Below, in pieces: positions 24,584 to 37,600 of a DNA stretch of 64,000 bases. A program made the position numbers and the translations under genes. Where the stretch lies: contig JANTQA010000029.1 in assembly GCA_027625915.1 (NCBI GenBank), positions 2,480,001-2,544,000 on the forward strand. The letters run 5' to 3'. The stretch is from Anaeramoeba flamelloides. Its lineage: Eukaryota > Metamonada > Anaeramoebidae. The notes beneath the pieces were generated by a model. That model was given only the letters and a program-made list of their open reading frames with translations. It ran no database searches and was not told where the DNA came from. Position 1 is the stretch's first letter. The number at the start of each line of letters is the position of its first letter.

Positions 24584-27500
24584 ATGACAACCAAATTACA
24601 CGTAAAAATTATTGAAGCTAAAGGAATCAAAGCTGCTGACATTGGCGGAAAATCTGATCCTTATTGTTCAGTTTCAATTAATGGAACAAAGCCATTCCAC
24701 AAGACTAAAGTTCAAAAAAAAACTTTAAACCCAGTTTGGAATGAAACCTACACTCTTGATGTTAAAGATGCGTAAATTTTTTTTTTTGATCCAAAATTAT
24801 TTTCTCGTTTCTTTCTGGTTCTAATTTCACAACAAATATTTCCTTTTTTTGAAATTTTTATAAACAAATCTTTTTTTCTTTATATTCTGTTACTTTCAAA
24901 CAATTAAATTTAATTTTAATAGTAATCGTGATACTTTAATTATTGCAATTTCTGATTGGGATCGAATTGGAAGTCACGATCTTCTTGCCTTTGTTCGTGT
25001 TCCAATTAGCGCATTGATGGACAACGAACCACATGACGAATGGAAACAATGTGAAGGGAAAAAAAGAGGATCAAAAGAAAAGGGAAAACTCCATCTTGTT
25101 GTAAGTTTTATTCAGATTTTCTTTTCATACTTTTTTTTTTTTTTTTTTTTTTTCGCAAATCATCGATTTTTTTATTTTCAACTTATTTTTTACACCTATT
25201 TTTTTTTCTCCAAAATTTTTTCTTTACATTAAACTCCTTTTAACAAAAACAAATAGTTGCATTACTGTCCTCGTAAGTACATTCCTTCAAATTCAAAATT
25301 TTGATCTTTTTCAAAATTGAAAAAAAATTTGATTCTTATCTTCACCTTTTAAAACATAAACCCCTTTTTTTTTTTTCTTTTTTTTTTGAAACATCATTTT
25401 AAAAAAGTGAGTATAAAAAGTTTTAAATTGCGTGACTAAAAATTCTTCAAAGAGTAAATCAAACAGTTTGGACAATACCGTTAATTGTAAAATAAAAAGA
25501 TCAAAATTTTCATTCAGCTTTCCAAAATTGTCACATTCTGAGAATTAAAACAAATTATCAAAAGTCACAAATTCTATGGAGAAAATTAATAATTTAAGCT
25601 TCTTTTATGGAATTTAAAAAATTGAAATGTTACCTGGATTTAAAAACCTTTTTTTTGGAAAGCTGAATGAAAATTTTGTTCAATTTATTTTGTAACAAAT
25701 TGTATTTTTTAAAACTTTTCTAATTCACTTTTTTCAAACGGCTACTATACCGTTAATTGTAAAATAAAAAGATCAAAATTTTCATTCAGATTTCCAAAAA
25801 AATCATACATCTTAGGAATTAAATTAAAAATCATCAAAAGTCCCAATTCTAAAAGGAGAAAATTAAAAATTTAAACTGATTTTAAGAATAAAAAATTTGA
25901 AAAGTTCGATGATTTTGAAAAATTTTTATAGAAAAGCTGAATGAAAATTTTCTATCCTTTATTTTGAAACAAATAGTATGAATTTTTTCACACTTTTTTA
26001 AAACAGCTTTAAGAAAATTTTGACTTCTTTTTCCAAAAAAAAAACAAAAATTATAAGAATTATAAAAGCCATTAAAGTCACGGATCTCAAAGGAAAAATC
26101 ATAATGTTACTGATTTAATGTTCTTAACAGGTTTAACTTTTCTCAAGGGATTTTAAAATTTTACTGGAAAGAATAATGAAAATTTTGTTTAATTTCTTTT
26201 TCAATAAATTGTGAGAAAGAATTGATAAAAAAAAGTAATTGAAGCATTTTCAAAAAGTGTGCAAAATAATTTCCAAACCAATCTTCAAGCTTAAACTGTT
26301 GATAAACTTTCATATACCTATTTCCTGCGTTATATTCAAAAATTTTTTCGTCATCTTTTTTTTTTTTAAAAGGAAAAATTAGAAATTAAGGTTTGCTTTT
26401 TTAAGTCTAATTAAATTAGATATTATTGGTTTAGATTAATTTTTTTTTGATCATCTTCTACCTCAAGATTTGAAAACAATTTTAAAAGTTTCTTACTGCT
26501 GCTTGTGATAAAAAAAAAAAATACAAATTTTATTATTGATGGAAGAAGTGTAAATTACACTCTAGATAAAAAATACAAATTTTAACTTGTGCCAAGCCAT
26601 TTTCATAAAGCAAATTATTAAAAGTTTATAAATTTTTCATCCTAAAACTGGTATATAAATTGTTCAGATTTTTTTTTTACTGTTATTTTCCAATTAAAAA
26701 ACGATGATTTTTATTTGAGGTTTTCAAATATTTTTCTAATTGTAAGTTCAAAAAAACCCAAAGATCTTTTCACAATCAATTAGAAATGATAGTTTTAAAA
26801 ATTTAATTAAAGTTCCTTATTAAATTTGGAACAAGAATTTTAATTAAGATAATTTGTGCATTAACGGTATTACACATTTATTTATGCTTTTTGTTTTAAC
26901 TTTTTGAAAGTGGCTATAATTCTGAAAGAAATTTCTCCCAAATTTTAATTTGAATATTTGGTTGAAATTTTTTCAAACTTAACTTTTTGAAAATAACTAA
27001 AAAGTTATTTTAAAAAAGTACAACAAAAACGGTTTAAAAATTTTCTATAAAACAGTTGACAAACTTTAATTATGTTATTTCCTTAATTCTTTTATTACTA
27101 TTTTCAAAAATTATGTACCAAAAGTTTTATAAAGTGTTACCTAAAATTTCTTAAAAAAGGTGGATTGGACCATTTGAAGATCCACTTATAAAAATTTTAG
27201 TCATCACTTTTTTAAAAACAGCTGTGAAAAGAATTTTATCACACTTTTTTAAAACTACTTTAATAATAATTTCATCGTTTTTAAAAAGGCATTAATCAAT
27301 AAACATTCTTTCACTACTACAAAAATGAATATTTGATAAAAAAGATTTTTTAAAATGTCTTTTTCAAATATTTAAGATTATTTACACATTTTTAAAATGT
27401 GAAACACTTTGCTTTTTTTTTTTTTTTTTTTTGACAAGAAAATTTGGAAAAACTTTTAAATTGTTTCCTCATAAAAATCTCATAACAATATGTAACCATG

Positions 27501-28570
27501 TAGCGAAAAAAAAAAAAAAAAAGAAACGGTTTCCTTATTTTGGAAAAGAAATAAATTGGTTAAAGTCGTTTTAAAAAAGTGTGATAAAATTCTAATCACA
27601 GCTGTTTTAAAAAAGACTGACAAAAAAGTTTTTCGAAAAATGTTTAATACACCCAATAAACTTCAATAGACCCATTTTTGGTACCTTATTCAAAAAAATT
27701 TTTTGTCAACCTTTTTCAAACAACTTGATAGTTTTTTTTTTTTTTTTTTTTAAAAAATAAAGAATATTTTATTTTCTCAAATAGTGTTGTAATTTAAGAA
27801 AAGATCTAAACTCAATCCTTAAAAATAAATATATTAATATTCATTTCTTTATTCAATGTTATCTTAACAACATATTTTCCAAACTTTTAGCATCTACACC
27901 ATTCCAAGCATCCCAAAAAAAGATCCAACAAAAATCCACTACGAATATCCAAATGAACTCCAACATGGGTGGAATGAAAATGAACAACAACATGGGAGGC
28001 ATGAGAATGAACAACCAAATGAAAATGAACAACAATATGGGCGGCATGGGAATGATGAAACAAACAGGAATGGGAATGGGTGGATTCCAAATGGGCATGA
28101 ACAACAATAGCATGATGAACAATAACAATATGATGAACAACAACAATATGATGAAAAACAACAATATGATGAAAAACAACAATATGATGAACAACAACAA
28201 TATGATGAACAACAACATGAGGATGAACAACAACATGGGCGGCATGGGAATGAACAACAACATGGGCGGCATGGGAATGAACAACAATATGGGCGGCATG
28301 GGAATGATGAAACAAACAGGAATGGGAATGGGAGGATTCCAAATGGGAATGAACAATAACATGGGAGGCATGAATAACAACATGGGCGGCATGGGAATGA
28401 ACAACAACATGGGAGGAATGGGAATGAATAATAATATGGGAGGCATGGGAATGAACAACAACATGGGTGGCATGGGAATGAATAACCAAATGAATATGAA
28501 TAATAACATGGGCGGAATGAATAATCAAATGAACAACAACATGAATAATAATATGTGGCAAAGAAAATAA
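24584..28570 (+). CDS. C2-domain protein with Asn/Met/Gly-rich repeat tail, 4 exons
   Basis: Predicted calcium-dependent lipid-binding protein. Exons: 24584-24771, 24923-25100, 25257-25272 (only 16 nt), 27891-28570; 1062 nt, 353 residues. Introns of 151, 156 and 2618 bp have GTAAAT or GTAAGT donors and TAG acceptors. The C2 domain spans residues 1 to about 122, with KLHVKIIEAKGIKAADIGGK, SDPYCSVS, LNPVWNETY and SDWDRIGSHDLL. All five calcium-binding aspartates expected are there: D19, D25, D74, D76, D82. The microexon completes the final strand (LHYCP). The tail, from about residue 143, repeats NNNMGGMGM units, and a 14-residue block with QTGMGMGGFQMGM occurs twice. Start set at ATG 24584, directly before the first strand. 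The C2 call is firm. The tail may drive self-association, which is inference. Confidence 0.92.
25479..25699. mobile_element. Family D MITE, copy 1 (intronic)
   Basis: Lies in the long third intron of the C2 gene. Left end AAAATAAAAAGATCAAAATT then TTCATTCAGCTTTCC; right end is the complement, GGAAAGCTGAATGAAAATTT then TGTTCAATTTATTTT. Terminal repeats of about 35-40 bp. Copies also at 25749, 39630 and 59311. The terminal dinucleotide and target are not clear. Confidence 0.8.
25749..25980. mobile_element. Family D MITE, copy 2 (intronic)
   Basis: Same orientation as copy 1 and only about 50 bp after it, preceded by the same ATACCGTTAATTGTAAAATA. The pair could be a tandem duplication or two insertions at a preferred site. 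A third, very degenerate trace follows at about 26040-26215. Confidence 0.75.
27205..27617. repeat. Foldback element in the last intron of the C2 gene
   Basis: Arm 27205-27262 and arm 27568-27617 are inverted copies, sharing AACAGCTGTGA and GAATTTTATCACACTTTTTT. The spacer is plain AT-rich sequence. Confidence 0.65.
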
Positions 28571-28899
28571 TTCTTCCTATCTGATCGATCACCCTTTCAG
28601 ATTTTAAAAATTTTTTATTTTTTTTTATTTTTTTTTTAATATTTTGACTTTTTTTGATATTTTTTATATGAAAATGTTTCACGAACAAGATCTAAAAAGA
28701 AAAACACTTATTTTTTAAAAAATAATTACCACCATTTCTTTTCACTTTACTTTTCTTTTTTTTTTTTTTTATTATTATTTTTTGAACGAGTTCTTTTTTA
28801 TATTTTCATTTTTTGAAGATCTTTTGAAGTTGATCATTCATAATTTTCCCACTCTTGAGGGTGGTGTTGTTGAGTTACGTTAAATGCAGTCAAGTTTCC
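28571..28899. other. 3' flank of the C2 gene
   Basis: T-rich sequence after the stop codon; likely the 3' untranslated region and terminator, but no defined signal recognised. Confidence 0.4.
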
Positions 28900-29520
28900 T
28901 ATGTGCCTAGGTTTTTTTTTTTTCAATTTTTTTAAATTCTGGAAAAGCTAACGGCGGTTTTGTTAAGGTTTTCAGTTACATCTGTAAAGTGTTCTAGGTT
29001 TTTTTGAGTTTTCTATTGATTTGTGAAGTGTTCTAGGTTTTTTTTAATTTTTGATATAAGCAGAAAATTTTAATAAATTTTCGGTTTATTTCAAAAATTA
29101 AAAAAAAACTAACTAAAATCTATTGTTTTTCCAAATAAAGAGAAAACTCAAGAAAAGCTGACCACATTTTTTTTATATTTTACTTTTGTTTTGAAAATCA
29201 ATTTTTATTTCTAATCAAAGCAAAAATTAAAAAGAACCTAACTTTAAGTACCGTAGAGTGCAGTGAAGTTCCTAACTTTTTTTAATTTTTGAAATTATAA
29301 GAAAAGTTAAAAAATTTTCGTTTTATTTCTCAGATTAAAAAAAAAGCTCACTGTGGTTAACCATTCGATGAAAAAAATTACAGAAAAATCTTTGATTTTA
29401 CCCCACTCTTTTAAATCCTAGAAAAGTTAACGATGTTTTTTTTTTCATTTTATCAATAAAACAAAAATTTATTAAATTTTCTTTTTATTACTTAAATTAA
29501 AAAATAAAACCTAAATGTAT
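28900..29520. repeat. Family C palindrome cluster 2 (partly degenerate)
   Basis: A clear palindrome at about 29030-29112 starts GTTCTAGGTTTTTTTTAATT. Degenerate relatives lie at about 29270-29350 and 29435-29515, and possibly 30065-30150. Linker modules GAAAAGCTAACGG and AAGTGTTCTAGG repeat between them. Confidence 0.75.
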
Positions 29521-30324
29521 TTTACTAGATTAAAAAGAATAGAGAAATAATCATATATTTTACTCATCTCTTATAAATTAAAATAAAAACATAAGTAAAT
29601 ATTCTATGATTCAAGAGAATTAAGGTAAACCCGTGTTTTTACTTGATTTTTTTTTCAATTAAAAAAAAAAAACAAAACAAACTGTAACCAAATATAATTT
29701 ATGAATCACAAGACCGTGGAATATTCAATTATTATTGATAACAATTTTATCATTTTTTACACTTACCATGAATTCGGTGAAAATATGTACATCCTTTTTT
29801 AAGTAACGTAGAGTTTTGTCTGCACCTAGTTTTTTTCACATCAAAAGATTTACCTAAAATAATTTTTTTACCGAATTCTTTTTAATATTCGAATAGTTAA
29901 TATCTCTTTCCCAGAGTTTTTGAGATTATTTCTTCAAATATTACTATTTTCCTTATCAAAATATATTGGTATATATATATAAAACGAAAGTAATTTGCCT
30001 TGAATTTAAAAGAATAGAATTTTTTTTTTTTGTTTTTCAAATATTCTTTTGAATCCAGTAAAAGTTTATTTTGTTTATTTTCTTAATTTCTGAAATAAAT
30101 TAGGAAATTTATTCAATTTTTTATTTATTTCACATTTTTTCAAAAAAACATAACAACTAAAAAGCATTCAAAATTTCGTAATTTCAACTTCGATAATAAA
30201 GTTTAGAAATTTCACAAATTATTGAAAAATATATTCTAATTATCCGAATTCAATAAATAAATAAAAAATATAACCAATGAATGAAAAAATCATTCTAATA
30301 TAGAAATCCGAGAATAAATATATA

Positions 30325-30519
30325 CAGTTCCACTTTCGAATCACAAAATTTGAACAAAATTTAGTATACAAGTAAAAATCGATAATTAAAGTACACATTT
30401 TGGAATTTTTTTTTTGACAAAATTATTTTGATAGGTTGCGAATTTAGTGTACCTTAATTCAAGATTTTTTTTTCCCCAAATTTAGTTGAAAGTTTGTGTC
30501 TTATAATTGGAACTGGCTG
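30325..30519. mobile_element. Family A MITE, copy 4 (195 bp, diverged)
   Basis: Begins CAGTTCCACTTTCGAATCAC after TA (30323-30324) and ends TTATAATTGGAACTGGCTG before TA (30520-30521). The left terminus lacks four bases relative to the other copies, and the arms are more diverged, so this copy is probably old and immobile. Confidence 0.8.
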
Positions 30520-30521
30520 TA

Positions 30522-31449
30522 TCTTCTTCTTTGTAACTACCGAACCCTATTAAATTAAAACAGAAAAATTTTGATTAAAAGAAGTAATCCTAATATATAA
30601 AAATAATTAAAATCTAAAGAATAATATTTCTTGCATTATTCAAAAGATAGACTTGTTATTTATCTTATCATTAGATGACAACAAATCAAATTATAATTTT
30701 TGAATTTTCAAAAGAGGAAGATAGAAATTAGGATTGTAAGAAGTATTGATTACGAATTACGTTAACAATTTAACCAATTTACCACCAAAATATTTATTCA
30801 ATCTCTTTTAAAATGAACTTGAATGATCTTTAAAATATTACACAATTTGGATCAAAAAATCATTTTAGGCCTTCTTTTTCAAATGAAAAATTCATGAAGA
30901 AAATTTGAGATACATGATCTCGAAAAATCTTGTTAAGGAACATTAAAAAAAAATAAAATAATCACATTTTTTTGAACACAAAAAAACTCTCAATAAATAG
31001 GAATGAATCTATATGATCGTATTGTCTATGATTTTTGACCCTTGGGTGAAGTTAAATTGTTACACTATCTCCACAAACCATACAACCATTTCAACATCTA
31101 CTGTGAAAATTTATAATGTATAGAAATCGCTAGTCTATTTTAATATTGGATTTTTTGAAATTGAAAATTCACTTGCTATCATAGATAAAAATAACAACTT
31201 CTTTTACTTTATCAGAGTTATTTTTTTTTGTGTAATAAAAAGATAAAAATTAAATTTTCTCAAGAATTGAAATCACAGAAATCCTGGAAACTCGATTGTG
31301 ATTATCGACCATTGTTTCAGAATTATTGAAACTTGGGATTTTAACAATTTTAAAATTGAAGATCCACATTAATGCAAGTGTTTTTCTGATCTTGTTTGTC
31401 AATTTTCAAAACCAAAAAATATATAAATTATTTTTAATCTTTTATTATA
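30522..31449. other. Non-genic AT-rich stretch
   Basis: No gene or repeat recognised beyond background. Confidence 0.45.
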
Positions 31450-31800
31450 AACCCCATTCCAAAAATTTGGACACACCCAAAATCGAAAATAGGCAAAAAA
31501 AAAAAAAGCCTCAATTTATTGTATTTTTCCAAACTTAATATAAAACCACATTCAAATTACACAGTATTAAAGTTTTAATAAGTAATCATTTTAATCCAAA
31601 TAAAAGATAAAAATATAAAACTCAAAAATAAAAATCAGGTGTGTCCAAAATAATGAAACGAGCTGAACAAAAAATGTATTGGTTAATTTGTTGAAATTTC
31701 ACCAAAAATTGTTGATTGATCCAATGTTAAGATACCATCTACCAATTGTATGTTATTTTCCAATTTAGCAAACTCAACATTAACCTTCTATCAACCATTG
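31450..31800 (+). repeat. Family J repeat, copy 2
   Basis: Homologous to 4434-4800 in the same orientation. Contains TTTGGACACACCCAAAATCG and, about 170 bp later, the complement GGTGTGTCCAAAATAATG, then TGTATTGGTTAATTTGTTG. Probably an old DNA-transposon relic. Confidence 0.5.
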
Positions 31801-34095
31801 AAAAAAAATTTCGAGATCTAAGGAAACAGATTAGCAACTGCAAAAAAGGAAATGAAAACAAAACAAAAAAGACAAAAAATGAAATAGTTTGTAAAATCAA
31901 AATTCTTTCCAAATTGAATTTAAAGTGCAGTAAAGATGCTCTTTCAACTGTTTAAACTCTGTCCAAATTTTTAGAATCTAGTTTATATTTAATGGTTTAT
32001 GATGAGCTTTAAAAGTCCCTTTTATGGTTTATCATATAAAATAAAATTTAAGAATAGAAAATTATTTTAAATCCCTGATAAATTTTCACGGTAGGGTTGG
32101 AATTCATGTATTAATTATTATAAAGTAGGTATGATTTTCTCTTCTTATTATTATTATAATTTTATTTGTCCTTAAATTAAATTTCACCACCTTGACTAGA
32201 TGAGAATATCCCCTCTAATTGTTTTTGGAACAACATAATCGATACCAAACGTACTTCACATTTTTTATACTTTTTTGATTATTTTTTTTTGTTTGCATCG
32301 TTTCTCTCAGACCCATGAATTATATCAAGAGAAATTGGGTTGAGGTTTTGTGGTAAAGGCTTTGAAGAATTTTTCATAAAAGGTACTTTTGGGAATTAAA
32401 TTTGTGAAAATTATTTCGTTTTTTGTCTAAAAAGAATAAATTGTAAGTTGATAAAAAGAGATCTTTTGCCTTTTGAGGAAACCGGAATTATAGTGTATTT
32501 TTGAAAATAACGAACCAATTAACATTTCATTATTCAAAGATATCTTTGTTTTAAAATATCAAAGTTGTTATTCGAAACTGGCTAGTTAATAACAATGATG
32601 AAAATGGCATTAAAAACAATCAAAAAATATGAAATATATTTACAAATTTTTCTTTCATAATTAAATTTGAAAAAGGTTAAAAAATTCTATCATTTTTTTA
32701 ATAATTTTGAATAATTTTCACTCATACAGAATTTCCGAAAATCATCTTTAAATTAATCAAACTCAAACAAATTGATCAATTTGATCTAGAAAATTTCAAC
32801 TGATTTTATTATAATTATTATTTATTAAAAACATTCAAATTGGATCAGTCAGATGATTAAAATACTCTTTTAAATTCACTTTTTTTGAAATATAGTATCA
32901 GCTGTTATACTTGATCTACAAAAAATTTACTAATTTAATTTATCCCCAAACTCTTCTAATTTTTATAATAAGAAACTCTCACCATCACCCTGAAAAGTTA
33001 TTTTGAATAACAAAAAATTACAATTCAAAATTTGAAAATAGCCAATATTGAAAGAGTAAGCAAGTAGCAAGAAGTTGATCTAAAGTATAAGCTATTTAAA
33101 TCATCTTTCTAGATATGTTATTTTTTGTCATTTTTTTTTATCAAGGACCATAAGAAAATGATAACTTTGCAATTTTGTTCATTTCTTAAAAACAAGTTAA
33201 TTATAATTCTATACAGGTGATATTAAAAATATCACTCATCAAGAATTATAATTAATATATTTTTTCTAATTCACCAAAATAACACCAGTTAAAGTCATCC
33301 AAAATTTCAACTTTCCTCATTATTGTTATTTGAAAACAATTTTTAGAATACTAACCCAACCCACAATCAAAAAAAATAAAAAAAGAATAGAAAATGGACT
33401 AAAATTTGTAAGGGTTTTAAAAATTGTTCTTCAAGAGAAATTTTATCAAAAAACCTTTTTTTGTCAACCTTCTTTTCATTTTTTGATCACAGAAAATCAA
33501 ATATCGGAACATTTTGACATTTTTTAGTTTTTAGATCTCGCTGAATATTAATTTGTGAGATTTAAAAACCACCAAAACCTGATATAAACACAAAATACTT
33601 TAGATTTCAATTGCAAACATCGTCCTTAATTTCCCCATTAAAAATAAATAGTGTCAGTTTTCTCTTTGATTGTGTTTTTCTTATCCAAAGAAAAAATAGT
33701 ATAAATCAATCAACACTAATAGAAATTCCGTAACAAAAAAAAGCAAAATTTCAAATAAACAATTTTTTACCTATTTACTTCACTGGTTTACCATTCATTT
33801 GAAAGTATGTTTATATCATTAAACTAAACTCTAAGTAGATTTCGAAATATAGTGGAAATTCTGAGGAATAGGATTTTGATTTCCACACCTTTCATGGTAA
33901 ATTTTGAATTTGGGTTAAAAAAGTCTCAAAAAACAACAAAATTTTAATCGTAAACCCTCTCCTTAAATTATTTATTTTCAACAAGATCTCTTTTCATATT
34001 ATTCAAACAAGCCAATAAATTTGTTTTTAATGATATAATTAATCGAAGGTGGTCATAAAATTTGATCAATCATTATATGTCTGGATTTAAATCTA
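31801..34095. other. Non-genic AT-rich stretch
   Basis: Two open frames of 65-70 codons here have no family resemblance and are Lys/Phe/Ile-rich, as expected for AT-rich noncoding DNA. No RNA gene recognised. Confidence 0.45.
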
Positions 34096-34278
34096 CAGCG
34101 ATCAAAATAATGCGTGAACAAAGTCTCTAATCCGTGTTTCACAATATTATCCGTGTTTTTTTTTTATTCTTGGTCCAAGGCAACATCTGATCTACTACCA
34201 AATAGTATACCTAAGTTCAAATCAATTTTGAAAGTAAAGGTCTGGTTATTGGTCTGAATAATCTAAATTATTAATAAC
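34096..34278 (+). mobile_element. Family B MITE, copy 3, left part, interrupted by family E
   Basis: Begins CAGCGATCAAAATAATGCGT after TA and matches 22679-22855 closely, including ATCTACTACCAAATAGTATA and AAAGTAAAGGTCTGGTTAT. It then stops at a family E element. After that element a short stretch (about 34686-34720) resumes similarity to 22853-22890, after which the match is lost. Confidence 0.75.
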
Positions 34279-34684
34279 CGTTTTCGAAAAAAAGTGAAAC
34301 ACAGTTTTTAATTGGGAACATTAAGAGAAACCTGAAAATGACAAAGTAAAATAGAAAAAAAGAATAAATAAATAAATATAGACAAAATGAAGTATTCGCC
34401 ACAATAACAGTTTTTTTAATTCTATCATTAAGAATGGGTTTTTCTTTGAAAGATCAATTATTAAAAATTTGTTCAAAAAATTGTTTTTTTTTGAGATCTC
34501 CAAAACCACAGCAATAATTTCGATAAACCATATTTAAATTGTATTTGTTGATTCGATTGAAAATAATATAACGGGTTATTATTTGAAGTTAATTGGTTAC
34601 TTCTTTTTATTGATCTTACTTTTCATTTTCAGGTTCTATTAATATTCCCAATTAAAAACTGTGTTTCACTTTTTTTCCAAAAGG
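34279..34684. mobile_element. Family E element, copy 2, inserted in family B
   Basis: Arms GAAAAAAAGTGAAACACAG and CTGTGTTTCACTTTTTTTCC pair, followed inward by AATTGGGAACATTA and its complement. The core matches copy 1 at high identity (for example ATGAAGTATTCGCCACAATA). It lacks the outer part of the terminal repeat seen in copy 1. A 62-codon minus-strand frame at 34321-34509 parallels that in copy 1. Confidence 0.8.
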
Positions 34685-37600
34685 GTAATACAATTTATTC
34701 AAAATTTTTTGATAATATGTCCCTACGACCCAAAAAACACTAAAAATCAAAAACTGATCAAATACTTTTCATTTATACAATTAAAAAAACAAAATGATAA
34801 AATAAAAATAAATAAAGTTTCCATTCAACTTTTTCTTGAAAACATTTTTTGCCAAAAACATTGAATTCAAACTTGAAATTATGTATATTTTTTGATACAC
34901 TTTCTTGTTTTAACTCATTTACAAAAACAAATTCTAAATTATGGGGAATTTTGTTTTCACAAAAGGCACTAATTTGGTCCTCAAATGTTTTTTTTTAGTT
35001 TTAAATGGTAAAATAAAAAAAAAGTTAAACTAAAAGGATAAACTTTCTGGAAAAGTATTCTAATTCGGATATATTAACTTATTCTTTGATTTCAAACTTT
35101 TCTCAATCCCAATTTTTCAAAAAAAAATAAAAAAGTGCACAGTAGTTCCAAAAAATATTTTCGATATTCAAAGGTTGAGAGTGTTTTTTATTCTAAAAAA
35201 AATTATCACAGTGTTTAATTGAATTAAGTTATGTTCTTAAATTCGAAAAATATTAATCAGAAAAAAAAATAGTGCTTAATTTTATTAAGGACATATATTT
35301 TAAATTTTTTTTTTTCTCAAAATTTATTAAATATTTTAGTTTCAATAATATTTTTTTCAAGAAATAATAATAACTTGATCTTTTATCATAGTTGATTAAT
35401 TAATAAAAATTTAATTAAAAATAATTATAATCAATTTTGGTTGTTTTTTTTTAAAAGTTATAATTTTTAATTTAATATTTGACATTTATGCAGCCAACAA
35501 AATAACAAGAAAATTCCAATTTTTTTTTTTATTCAATGATTAATTTTTAAATTTGGATTCTTTATGTTGAATATTTAAGGAAAAATATATACATTAATTT
35601 TAAAAAAGTAAGAACTTTTATAAAAGTCTTTTTGAGGCTTATATTTTATAAAATGTATTTTTTTTTTTTGGTATTCATACTTTTTACAAGTCTTAAACCA
35701 CGGAAAGGTAAATTCTCAACCTTTAAATGAGAGAAAGAAGTATTGTTTGAGGAGATAGTACTTTTTTTAATACTTCTCATTTTATTTATACAAAAAAGTT
35801 TATAAAGTATTTATTAATATTATCTACCAAAAAAAAACAAAAAATATTCACGATTTTTTATAAAATAGCTATATTTCAGTAAATTTTTGATATTAATTTT
35901 ATTTCTTTTTACTTTAAATTATATTTTCCAAAGATCCAATATTTTTCTGGCTTCACTTAAATTAAAATATTATTTATCTTCTCAAAAAAATATATTACTT
36001 TTCTTTTTAATAATAAAAAAGTATATTTTGTTAAAATTTCAATTCGATCAAGTAAGATAAGGCTAAAGTTTACCCCTATTAAAATACTTACCAAAATATG
36101 ATTTTTTTCTAATTTGAAACAATCAGAAATCATCTAATTTATAACAAAAAAATCAAAAAAAAAAAGAAAAAAAGAAAAAAGGAAAAAAAAAAAAAAAGAA
36201 AAAAAGAAAAAAAGCAAAAAAAAAAAATTTGCTGAATTATTAAAAAATGATTCTGATCATAAAATTGAAAATTTATTTTGAAAAGAATAATGTATTAAAA
36301 TAATATAATATATACTATTTCTTCATTAAAACTTGTCTCGTTTTAACTTAAAAGAAAAAAATAATTTAAAAAAAAAAAGACAAGAAACAGAGAAATAAAA
36401 TCTAGAAATGAAATAGAGTAAAATAATAAATCTTAAAAAAGCGTAATAATGTCAAAGTTTTATCTTTTACATCCTTAAGGTGTTTAATTGATTAGTGGTT
36501 AATTTCCTTTGTTTTCAAATTTTCTGAATAACCACAATACTTTATTTTAATAAAGATGCCGAAATAAACCCCATTTAAATTTTTCAAAAAAAGTTAACTG
36601 GTTAGTTATTATCTTGTCTATACTATATATAGGAGAAATATCTCAATAAAATTTACGTTTTTATATAAAAAATAGGCAATATCAGCTAATTACCTTTCTT
36701 TAACAATAATTAAAATATCAAAAATGAAATATATAATTAATTTCAAAAGTGGAATTTTTGTAATGGGAATTATACTTTTAAAATATCGAAAAGATTTGGT
36801 TGTTTGTTAAGAATCAAAAAAAAAGGTTGTGTTACGTTTATTTATATAATTTTTCCAAAATTTCATCTTTCCAAACAATATTTTTTTGAATAAAAAAAAA
36901 AAAAAAAAATTGATTTAGGTTATTTAATCTAGTTTCATGATTCCCCTCAAAAAAAGAAGAACGGTTAGATTGGTTCTTTTTTGAATTAATCAATTTCAGA
37001 AAGATATATTTGGAAACTTTTTAGACAAATAAACAAAAACCATCTTCTAAATAAAAAATCCCAATACACAAACATTAAAACCTTATTTATTATTAAATTT
37101 CTCTAAATATCTAGATTTTTAATCTCAAAATTGGAGTTTCGAAAAAGATTGTACTTAAATATCAAGATTAAAAATAACTTTAATTTAAAAAAAGTTACAG
37201 AGCGATCAAATTAAAACCAAAATAATACGTTTTTTAACACTAACAACATGTTGAACTTTTTTCTCTATTTCAAGTATAGTCTTTGTGAAGCTTTAAATTT
37301 CCGAAAACTGGATAAAATATGATCATTTATTTGATAGGGCCAACCTCGATTTTTTAGTCAATTCTTTAATAATGAATGAATTTTAATAAAATTCATTATT
37401 TGATTTTGTTATCACAAATACTACTAGAATTATACGAAGAAAAATGCCAGATCTATCAGTTCTTCAAAATATTAATTATAAAGGGTTTTTGATTTTATGT
37501 AAAAATAATCCCATTCTACAATCTCAAAAAACATCCAATAATAAGTATTATTAGAGATCTGAAATAATTCTTTTTCATATACTAATTCAATTTAATCTGG

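Noticed and set aside
27859..28688. Three overlapping long minus-strand open frames
   Set aside because: They are antisense to the repeat tail of the C2 protein. The ATG/AAC/GGC repeat simply lacks stops on the other strand. The products are His/Val, Cys/Ser or Pro/Ile/Leu repeats with no domain.
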